Source of the DNA: Zymoseptoria tritici IPO323
Taxonomy: Eukaryota > Ascomycota > Dothideomycetes > Mycosphaerellales > Mycosphaerellaceae
DNA length: 64,000 bases
Reading direction: 5' to 3'
Assembly: GCF_000219625.1 (NCBI RefSeq)
Contig: NC_018217.1
Span: 1,302,001 to 1,366,000 of the forward strand
Numbering within the stretch: the first letter of the stretch is position 1; the number at the start of each line of letters is the position of its first letter. Shown piece by piece: positions 1-8,379 of this stretch. A model generated the notes under the pieces. That model was given only the letters and a program-made list of their open reading frames with translations, made no database searches and was not told the DNA's origin. The position numbers and the translations under genes are program-made.

Positions 1-2
1 AA

Positions 3-752
3 ATTATCGAAGACCATGACGATCGCCACAGCCTATGCATAGGCCAAGAGTCTTTCGCTGACGTCCCGCGCGAAGTGAGCACCCTGAAGTCTGGTTTTGG
101 ATATTACCAGAAGCCACGGATCGAAACCCCTGAGAGACCGTCCCTAGCACTACTCCAGACCTGCAGACAGTTGAACTTGGAAATGCGCTTGCTGCCATTT
201 ACTGGAAACAACTTCGTCTTCGCCACCGACACTAGCAGCACATTCAAGGCCTTCATGCCGAAGCTGACCAGGCCACAGAGGAGGGCCATCAGGTCGATCT
301 CCATTATCACCGAGTCCTGTTGGCCTGCTCGGAACGAGTTCTCGAGCACCCTTCTGCCAGAGCTGACGTCCGTGGAATCCCTGACAGTGCGCATCAGGAA
401 TAACGTGGGTCAACGGTGGAGGGGACAGGATATCACGGCGTTCAAGGCGCTGGAAGATCTGGCACGTCTACCGCTCCGATCTGTGTCTGTCGTGTACTGG
501 AATGTTTTCGGAGAACAGGAGGAGCTACAGGCCGATCGCACTGCTCAAGAGCTGCGGACGTTCCTGCTGCGCGATTGGGCTGACATCAGCGCGGAGAGGA
601 AGCAAGCGGACCGAGACGCCAAGCTGGCGGTCCAGCAGAGAGAGACGATGGAGATCCTGCGCAAAGCGACAGAGCAGGGTCGCAAGCTTCGCAGTGAGAA
701 GTCGAAGAATCTGGTTGGAGGCAAGTTCACTCCAAGGCTTGCCGGGCGTTAG
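3..752 (+). CDS. 2EXR/F-box-like fungal protein, 5' partial
   Basis: The reading frame is open from the left edge of the window to the TAG at 750-752, so the true start lies upstream; the first in-window GTG at 75 is not a start. The visible part contains LLQTCRQLNLEMRLLPF followed by an N-x-F-V-F segment. This resembles the core of the fungal 2EXR/DUF7730 group, in which an L-x-T-C-R-Q-I motif is followed by hydrophobic strand residues. The C-terminal third is charged and probably helical or coiled (about residues 165-225). Function in this group is unknown; some members are annotated as F-box-like. It ends about 110 bp before a transposon insertion. Family assignment is moderate; coding status is good because of the long open frame. 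Confidence 0.6.
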   Translation: MIEDHDDRHSLCIGQESFADVPREVSTLKSGFGYYQKPRIETPERPSLALLQTCRQLNLEMRLLPFTGNNFVFATDTSSTFKAFMPKLTRPQRRAIRSISIITESCWPARNEFSSTLLPELTSVESLTVRIRNNVGQRWRGQDITAFKALEDLARLPLRSVSVVYWNVFGEQEELQADRTAQELRTFLLRDWADISAERKQADRDAKLAVQQRETMEILRKATEQGRKLRSEKSKNLVGGKFTPRLAGR

Positions 753-862
753 CACGAGCTGAGATCTTTGCGATTGCTTTGCGTACCTGTCCTGCTAGCT
801 TGTCTGTACTTTCGGCTCACGCATGTACTTGTATTATTTGAAACGCCTGTGCCAGTCGATAA

Positions 863-889
863 GGGCACGTTCGGAGAATCCTCACGCCT
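863..889 (+). repeat. Left terminal inverted repeat of Harbinger element
   Basis: The repeat begins GGGCACGTTCGGAGAAT and matches the reverse complement of 5360-5386 at 23 of 27 positions. Mismatches are at positions 5, 18, 19 and 23; the two at 18-19 are C/T transitions. The preceding TAA (860-862) is the target-site duplicate. Confidence 0.9.
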
Positions 890-894
890 TATTC

Positions 895-914
895 AACCTT
901 ATATATATAAGGTT
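895..914. repeat. Perfect 20-bp palindrome in the subterminal region
   Basis: AACCTTATATATATAAGGTT is its own reverse complement. Just inside it the motif GTTACCGAACG occurs at 912-922 and again at 962-972, and a close copy, TTTACCGAACG, lies near the right end (about 5203-5213). Subterminal motif clusters in Harbinger elements are often transposase or Myb-protein binding sites; that role is inference here. Confidence 0.6.
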
Positions 915-1440
915 ACCGAACGCCAAATTGCAGCTAATTGATATAGCGTTAGTTAAATGTAGTTACCGAACGGTTGTGAGCATGTAAGGCTGGCGTGAAT
1001 AAGGCTATCTTACCGCTGTATATTATGTAGAGTTTGATTTACTTCGGCTTGCCCTTTTAGGCAATCCGGAGCTAATATAAGGCAGTTGCGTGAACTGGAC
1101 CTTAACACCTCTATTTCGCAGTAATTTATGGCTATTCGGCTATATTGTAGGCCCTTGCAGGGCTATATATTACCTTATGTTACTACTACTACTACCACTA
1201 CCTTCTAACACTAACAACACTACGCACACCCGCTTTCTTACCCTTACCGGTAGTAGCCGCCCCTCCCCCCCCCTTTAGCCGCCGACGACGAGAACGACGA
1301 GAACGACGAGAATCGCTTAATTGTGCGTCTACGGCAGGGCTCTTAGCTGTATATATATTATTACTACTACTACTACTACCCTCTAACAACAATAACACCA
1401 CGCACACCCGCTTTCTTACCCTTACCGGTGGTAGGGTGGT

Positions 1441-1518
1441 AGTCCGGCCGACGCACTCTTACTCTACACCGGTAGTAGTAGTCCGGCCGACGCACTCTTA
1501 CTCTACACCGGTAGTAGT
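1441..1518 (+). repeat. 39-bp tandem repeat, two identical copies
   Basis: Copies at 1441-1479 and 1480-1518 begin AGTCCGGCCGACGCACTC and are identical. They lie in a longer imperfect duplication of the element's left arm: the block CGCACACCCGCTTTCTTACC occurs near 1222 and again near 1400, each time followed by a pyrimidine tract and GACGAGAAC repeats. The segment is non-coding and lies between the left end and the transposase gene. Confidence 0.8.
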
Positions 1519-1690
1519 GCTGCCGCCCCCCTCCCCCTCGACGAGAACGACGAGAACGACAAGTTGAAGGGGTTTCTAGCGCTCTTATTAGCCAGCCGTT
1601 TAACACCGGATTCGGCGTTTCTAGCGTTCGTACGAGTCGTTTGCGCGAGTAAGAGATATCCGGCGGTCGTACTAGTAGATACTACGAGAA

Positions 1691-2926
1691 ATGGATAAGA
1701 TAGCTCGTTTAACCGGTATCGATAAGGTAGTGTTAGAAGCGGCTATTACCGCGGCTGTGCACGTTGTTAACTACTATAGCTATAACTATCTTAACTTCGC
1801 TAGTAACAGGGCTGCATATAAACAACAGACGTACGCCGGTACAAGGATTACGAGCTATCTGTTAAACAACAAGGTGGACTTGTTTAAGACCTGTCGAATT
1901 AGTACGGCTACATTCTATACGTTGCTATAGAAGCTCGTCGACGCCGGTAGACTAGATTCGAGCTGTTATCTAACTACCGCAGAGCGCTTAGTGCACTTCT
2001 TATATATCGTCGGCTATAGCATTACGTATTACAGCGTCTACCTTATATTTAAACGGTCGACTTTTACTGTTAGTAAGAGCTTCTATATAGTCCTTAAAGC
2101 AATCCTTTAGCTGTACGACGAATACGTAAAGGAGCCGGATTACTAGCAGCCTGTGCCGGAGCGTTTAAGGGCGGCTAAATATACCGAATTCCGGTCGGCA
2201 GTTAGAGCCCTTAATAGCACGCACATTACTGCTCGTGTGCCGGCAGCAGAGGCTATAGCATAGCGCAATCGTAAGGGTGCCTTAACGCAGAATGTCCTCG
2301 CTGTCGTCGACTTTAACATACTGTTTACGTATGTCCTTACAGGCTAGGAGGGCTCTGCGAACGACTAGCGTATAATAAACGAGGCTCGATAGAGTAACTC
2401 GTTTAGTAAGGAACTGCTGGCTAACAAGTACTACCTTGCGGACGCTAGATACAACAACACCGGACTTACCTTAACGCTATATCGCGGCACACGTTATTAC
2501 TTAAAGGAGTAGCTTATAGGTAACTAGCGGCCGACGTCTAAAGAGGAGCTGTTTAATCTCCGCTATTCGTCGTTAAGGAACATCGTTAAGCGAGCGTTTA
2601 GTATATTTAAGATAAGGTAGGGGATTATAAGAAGAGCCGGTAGCCCTTACTTCGATATAGACTACTAAGTAGACCTGTTCTTAGCCTTAGTAGTGCTTTA
2701 TAACTTTATCCGGCTTTACAACCCCTCGGACGAGCTGTTCGCGGACGAGGAGCGTCGTATAGCTACGAGACAACCGCTAAGGGCAGGAGCACCGCACTAC
2801 AATTAGATAGCTAATATCGATAATAATACGGATAAGGGCTTAATAGACGACCGGCGTAAGACTATTGCGAAGGCTATGTAGGAGCAATACAAGGAGGAAT
2901 TAGCAAGGCGTGGTCATTCGATCTAA
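1691..2926 (+). pseudogene. Harbinger DDE transposase, nonsense-mutated
   Basis: From the ATG at 1691 one frame runs 412 codons to the TAA at 2924-2926 with no frameshift, but it is broken by 13 internal stops (12 TAG, 1 TAA). Each can be explained as TGG to TAG, CAG to TAG or CAA to TAA. Recognisable blocks are LAVVDFNILFTYVLTG (first catalytic Asp, residue 207), YYLADARYN (second Asp, residue 251) and IVKRAFSIFKIR near residues 298-309. In the family the last block normally reads V-E-R-A-F-G, so the catalytic Glu at residue 300 is now Lys (AAG). The E-to-K, G-to-S (303) and M-to-I (307) differences are all TpG to TpA on this strand. The architecture matches HARBI1-like DDE_Tnp_4 transposases. 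The gene is inactive. Confidence 0.9.
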
Positions 2927-3649
2927 GAATTGCCGCTCTAAGGGGGCTCTCGTCGTCCGAAATTCGAGCATTAGGAGGAATCTGCTAATTATTAAGAACA
3001 TTACTAATATACAACCGTTTATTACGATTTCTTTATCTGCGCGTAGCCCTTAATGTACATAACAATCGCCGTCGTGCAAATGTGTCGTAGCGGTAGCCGT
3101 ATAGTGTTTAATATACAGGGGGAGGTTGTTATTGTTATTAGAAGATTTTTTAATAATTATTAAAGATAAAGTTCGGCCGCCCGGAGCTCGCTCCGGTGGA
3201 GGATAACCCTACGAAGTCGATAGATTTTAGTACGCGACGGGCGCAATATGGATTTTAGCTACGGGGCGGGGAAACCTTGGCTTAGCTGGAGCTAATAAGA
3301 GCACTAGAAATCTTCAAAAACTAACAACACCCTTACTAAAACCATTAGTATAGCCCTACTTTAATCTAGCTTCAAAATTCGTCGAATCTAGCAGAATCTC
3401 AGCTGTATTTACTACATTTCTAGTCCTCTCGACGACCTTTTAATAATGCGGGAGCACCCGCGTAGTCGACAACAGAGATATATTAATAAACTATAAACAC
3501 TTTACGGCCTAATTGCTTAACAACTATACGGTAGAATGTTTCTATATTAATATCTAATATATAGATGTATCTATTAAAGACGTAGTAAAGTCGTCGTAGT
3601 CCGAAAAAAATCGTATAGCGGATAGTTGAACACCTACGAACGAACGCCG

Positions 3650-5008
3650 CTACTAGTTTGCTCCGCGCTAATTGCCCCTTAAACCCTCCCTTATTTTATA
3701 GAGCGCGTCGACGTCTAGCTCTATGTTGTCGCTAATATCGATAATGTGCGTTAACTAGCTAAATAGCGAGCTGTTGCAGAAGTACCTAGCCGACGTAGGG
3801 TTAATGTCGAAGCCCTAGCTAATATTAAGATATATGCGCTAAGTTATTAGCAGTCGCTCCTTGTCGATTAGATCTATTGCTCGACAAGGCTAGTCGACCG
3901 GCACGAGGCTGGCAAACGCGTCCTTAAGAGCGTTACTAAGCACCTTCGCACTAGTACTTCGTTGCGCTCTAAATAAGGGCGGAGGTGCCGGAGTTAGTAG
4001 CTACTTGTTGGACTTCCGCTTCTTACGAACGAGGCTATTCTCGTCGACATCGAAGGGGTCGTTATCGTCGTCGTCGTCCGCTAGAGCCTAAGACTTGTCT
4101 GCTTCAGCTAAAGTCGCTATTGTTGTTATAGCTAGAGTAGCTATTGTTATTGTAGCTAGAGTAGTCGGTAGTGCTAGCTCGTCGTCGTCGTAGGTTACTA
4201 TCCTCGAATTGCGGTCTCTCTTCGTTCGCGCGTGCTTGCCGGTAGCAATCTTCTTATTAAAGATTACCGCATACTACTTAACCTAGGGGCATAGCCGGTG
4301 CCGCAGCTTCGCAGTATACTTATAGCTATTAGCTATTAAGTAATCTTCCTAGACCCTATTAGATGCCGTAATAGTTCTATCGCTCTTAACGCCGAATCCA
4401 GAGACATCTTATAGGATAACGTATGCCGAATATACGCTCTTAATAGCCGTTATCTTGCTCTAAATAGCCGACTATGCTACTAGTTGCTCGGCCATCTCGG
4501 AGAGGGTGCTAACAAGGTGTTGTCTGCCCTTAGGCTTAAGGTTCTAGTCGGTGTAGTTGTTTAGCTCGATCTACCGCGTCTAGTAGGTTACTAGGAATGT
4601 CTCTATTGCGATCGTCTAGTTTACTACCTTAGTACGCTTACCCTTGCTATAGCTCTAACTCTAGCTCTACTTCTAGCTCTAAGCCTAGCTCTAAGTAATA
4701 GCTAATGCAATAGCATCTGCGGCGATAGATGCGATCTTCTTATTATCCGTAAGAGGCTAGCTCTAGCTCTAGCTCTAGCTCTAAGTACTAGCTAGTAGCT
4801 AAGAGCCGACCTAAGAGTCGTTAGTGCGTTAAGAGTCGTTAAAGGCGTGTAGCGACTACGTGTTGTCGAGAAACTCGTCCTTAAATAGCTAAGAATCCGG
4901 CTCTCCGAGCAGGTAGGGGTCGATCTAAGGCTTAGGGGTAGAGTATTAGGAGGTTATGTTAACTAGCTCGAATCGTAATAGAATTACGGCGGAAAATGAT
5001 AGTTAGTA
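3650..5008 (-). pseudogene. Myb/SANT-like DNA-binding partner of Harbinger, RIP-mutated
   Basis: One minus-strand frame can be followed from about 5008 to about 3650 without a frameshift, but with more than thirty TAG/TAA codons of the RIP type. The N-terminal part has two Ser-Gln repeat tracts (about 4770-4735 and 4690-4645), in which nearly every CAG is now TAG. A trihelix/SANT-like block follows: KVVN-stop-TIAIETFLVTY, then DVSGFGVKSDRTITASNRV-stop-EDYLIAN, then YAVIFNKKIATGKHAR. This is the typical layout of the second Harbinger protein. An acidic stretch and a basic RKKRKSNK stretch come next, then the C-terminal region. The start codon is not identifiable, so the 5' limit is approximate. 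In this superfamily the partner binds element ends and assists the transposase. Confidence 0.78.
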
Positions 5009-5359
5009 GCCTAAACGAGAGCGCTTAATGTCTTCTGTCGTTCTAGCATAGCGCTAATATTTATATAGGTCGTAGTAGTAGATGTTTGATAGTAGGAGTG
5101 TTGCACAAGAATACGTAAATCCTTAAAATGTGACGAATTTAATATTGCGGCTCCACCCGCGGAGTACGGCTAGACCCGCTTTTAAATGAATTCCGAGGTT
5201 TACCGAACGACAATAGCAACAACATCTACCTTCAGACCTCTTAGTGGACGACGAGGCGCCCTCAATCTCACAGCATTATATCACGCTATCTGAGGGTGAT
5301 TTAGTCCGCGTTAGACAGCCCTGTGGCCATATGAGGCTGTCTCATAAGATCGCTGAACG

Positions 5360-5386
5360 AGGCTTGAAAATTCTCCGAACGAGCCC
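5360..5386 (-). repeat. Right terminal inverted repeat of Harbinger element
   Basis: Read on the minus strand it begins GGGCTCGTTCGGAGAAT and mirrors the left repeat. It is followed on the plus strand by TAA (5387-5389), the second copy of the target-site duplication. Confidence 0.9.
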
Positions 5387-5514
5387 TAAGCTATTCGGCA
5401 TGATTGAGGTACCCTTGCTTCTATCTGCGTGTGCTCGCGAGTAGGCGTCCTGCTCACTTGTCTGTAGTCGTTGAAACGGTGTTTTGATTAGGGTTTCTTC
5501 CTGATAATATAACA

Positions 5515-7051
5515 TCAGTCACTACTTCTCTTGGCCGAGCCTTTCGCGCAGAGCTTTTTGTGCGCCTTGCTCCGAATGTGTTGCCGCCACTGCTCCGGCA
5601 AAACACAAGTGACATTGCAAGCAGCACAGTGTTGCTTCGTCCACTTCTGTCCATCGTCCGTCCAATCTTTGTCGCGCTGGACGCCAAGGAGTTCCGCGGC
5701 GGCAGAAGAGAGTGAACTTGGTTCTGGCATGCTTCCTGCCTCAAGAAACCGCTTTGTGAGATCTGTTGCAGGTCTGCTCACGTTTTCGTCAAATTTGTCA
5801 ACCTCTGTACCGTCGAGGAGGTAGAGACTGTCGCTCGAGCCCGCCTCTGCAAGCGCATCGATCAATTTAATCTTGATCCATCGCACCTGCCGTTTGGAGT
5901 ACTGCCGGGTCGCGATCTTTGTCCGTTCCAAGCCCTCGGCCTTCAGCTTCTGGAGTTGCTTCTCATCCTCCATGCCTGCGGCCAACGCGGCAGAATACGT
6001 TTTGAATTCCTTGTGCCCTATGCTGACCCAAATGCCTCTTGTCTCGTCGACGGGAGTTCCCTGAGCAGCTTGTGCATTGGCGAAGGCATTGAGTGTCTCG
6101 ACCTCCCGTAGCAGGCCTTGATCCAGCATCTTGTCCACTCTCTTATCCAGTCGCGCTCGCAGTGTATCATTCTCCGCATGGATCCAGAATAAGAGTGTGT
6201 CGAATCGCATGGCAAAAGCACCGGCATCAGACTGACCGGCCTCGTCGATCTTTCGCCCTTGCCGCTGTTCAGCGTAGATCTCAGAGGCTTTCCGTCCAGT
6301 CTGCAGGTATATCTCCAAGCTCCGCTGAATCTTCCGTCGATCGTTCGGATGCCAACGATCTGCCATCTCTGGATCGACCTTCGTGAGCTCTTCCAAAAGA
6401 ACCTCCGTCGACTCTTTCAATATGGGATACTCGTCCGATGTATCCTCCACAAAATCCCTCTCATCTGCAACTTCCTCTTTCTCCGCCAGCCGATCTTTGA
6501 ACAGCAGACTCTGCGTGTAGTAATGCGTTCCACCGACCAGTATCGGCAACCTGCCTCGTCCTCTTATCTCCTCGATCACTTTGAGCGCATTCCTCACAAA
6601 CGTGCCCACCACCCACGTCTGCTCGTGCAATCCTATACATCCCAGCAAATGATGTGGTATGCCCTCTTGCTCCTCCACTGTGATTTTGTTCGTGATGATC
6701 GGTAGGCCGGCGTAAAGCTGCATCGCATCGCCATTGATGATCTCGCCATTGTACCGCTTCGCGAGTTCCACGGCCAGCTACTCTTGCTGTAATTAGTCGG
6801 ATGAATGAAAACGATCTTCCTCACATGTGTAGTTTTACTTGAGATTTGCCAGTCCCTGTCGCGCCGATGATGGCTATCAGAGGGTTCCTGGGTGCTACAC
6901 GCGTCATGGTGGTGAGCGACCGACTCCAGCACAATGCGCGCAGCATACGGCAGAGACGATAGCAGTAAGTCGCACGAGCATCTGTAGGGCGTGGTGTGAA
7001 GAGGGGAGACGCGAAATTCGGCGTCGAAAAGAACGGCGCCGCGATCGTCAT
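5515..7051 (-). CDS. MOD5: tRNA dimethylallyltransferase (isopentenyltransferase)
   Basis: Two exons, 7051-6839 and 6777-5515; the 61-bp intron (6838-6778) has a CTAAT branch site. The product is 491 aa. The P-loop GATGTGKS (residues 63-70) sits at the end of exon 1 and continues as LAVELAKRYNGEIINGDAMQ in exon 2, as in MiaA/MOD5 enzymes. GGTHYYTQSL lies in the substrate-channel region. A C-terminal C2H2 zinc finger, CAACNVTC...HIRSKAHKK, is standard for the eukaryotic enzyme. The enzyme adds an isopentenyl group from DMAPP to A37 of tRNAs reading UNN codons. In-frame ATGs at residues 1, 36 and 49 all precede the P-loop, and the leader is rich in Arg and Ser, so initiation and targeting may vary. 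The start chosen is the most upstream ATG. The 3' end is about 130 bp from the transposon. Confidence 0.93.
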
Positions 7052-7191
7052 TGGAAATCATGACCCTCATAACTTTCTAGACCTCGAATCGACCTCATCC
7101 GCTTGCTACTGTTCTTAATCTACTACCTATCCTCCTTTCAAATCATCCAACCATCTCCTCTTCGTCTCCCAGCGCTCCAAGCACCTCCATA

Positions 7192-8090
7192 ATGACGAAG
7201 CAAGAACCACCAACAATCTCCACCAAGGCACTGTACTATGCCTTTCCCGACGGCAGCAAAGGTCTGCAAGACATCAACCTCGACCTGCCCGCCAATGCCC
7301 GTTGTCTCTTGATCGGCGGTAAGCACCTCTTCTCCCTCTCTCAGACATGAACCCGGACTAAATCCTCAGAGCGAACGGCGCGGGCAAAACGACCCTCCTC
7401 CGCCTCCTCTCCGGCAAACGCATGGCGCCTTCTGGGACCGTGAGCGTGGCATCCGTCGACCCATTCGACACTGGTCTCGAAGGCGTGACATACCTCGGTC
7501 TGGAATGGGTTCTCAACCCCATCGTGCGCTCCGACATTGCCGTGCCGGAACTCCTCAAGTCTGTCGGAGGAGACCACTACCCCGAGCGTCGGGATCAACT
7601 GGTCAAAATTCTGGACGTGGACCTGAGCTGGCATCTGCATGCCGTGTCTGACGGAGAGAGGAGACGTGTGCAGTTGTGTATGGGCCTGCTACGCCCATGG
7701 ACAGTTCTTCTGCTGGACGAAATTACCGTCGACCTGGACCTCCTCTCTCGGCACAACTTCCTGCAGTTCCTTAAACAGGAGACCGAGACCCGGGACTGTA
7801 CGATTGTCTATGCGACGCATATCTTGGACAACCTGGCGCAGTGGCCGACCCACCTGGTGCACATGTCGCTGGGCAAGATCAAGAAGTGGGGCGGGATTGA
7901 CGAGTTTGAGGTTCCGACTACAGACGGCGGCGTGGAGGGGAATAGTCGCTTGGGCCATCTGGTCATGGGGTGGTTGAGAGAGGATCTAGAGGAGAGAGGG
8001 CCGAGGAATGGGCCGCGGTCGGATGGTAAGACGTATGAGAACCATGAGGGTAAGGGAGGGTACGGAAACGAGAAGAGTAAGGGAAAGTGA
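7192..8090 (+). CDS. CAF16: CAF16-like ABC-type ATPase
   Basis: Exons 7192-7318 and 7372-8090 with a 53-bp intron (7319-7371); 281 aa. The intron splits the Walker A motif, restored as GANGAGKTT. VSDGERRRVQL is the ABC signature and VLLLDEITVDLD the Walker B/D loop; the switch His is in ATHILD. There are no membrane segments, so it is a soluble single-domain ABC protein. Length and sequence fit Caf16, a CCR4-NOT-associated ATPase of yeast, also placed in the ABCI group. The C-terminus after about residue 245 is a Gly/Arg/Lys-rich tail that is probably not conserved. It is divergent from MOD5; the start codons are about 140 bp apart, so they may share a promoter. Family assignment is firm; the role in transcription control is taken from yeast. 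Confidence 0.9.
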
Positions 8091-8379
8091 GGATGGGGAA
8101 TGCACGCTCCGAGCGTAGTATGAGGTTTCAACACAAATGGTTGTTTCGCTGGGTTAGCAAGGCGTTCAACAGAAGGTAGAAAACATAAAATCAGATTCGT
8201 GAGGCATCGAGGCAGCTTGTCCTGTAAACTACGTATTCTGCGAAGCGCTTTACATGTCCGAATCAAACGCCTTTGTCGTGTCAAGTCGTCAGATTTTCTG
8301 TTCGGCGTGACTTTGCCGCAATCCTTTCGTATGCCTCCACTGCTCACTATCCGAGCGTCATGCGCTTTGCTCAAGATCC

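Larger units (their letters stand above)
863..5386. mobile_element. Complete but RIP-inactivated PIF/Harbinger DNA transposon
   Basis: A 4,524-bp element is bounded by 27-bp inverted repeats (863-889 and 5360-5386, 23 of 27 matching) and by a direct TAA on each side (860-862 and 5387-5389). The TWA target duplication and TIRs fit the PIF/Harbinger superfamily. Inside are two convergent gene remnants: a DDE transposase on + (1691-2926) and a Myb/SANT-like protein on - (about 5008-3650), the classic two-gene Harbinger layout. Most of the interior is poor in CpA/TpG and rich in TpA, the signature of repeat-induced point mutation, and both genes carry many TAG codons. It lies between the 3' ends of the 2EXR gene and MOD5, so it breaks no gene. 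It cannot encode active proteins. Confidence 0.9.

Noticed and set aside
5244..5444. 66-residue open frame on + near the right end of the transposon
   Set aside because: It crosses the terminal inverted repeat and the target duplication, and has no family features.
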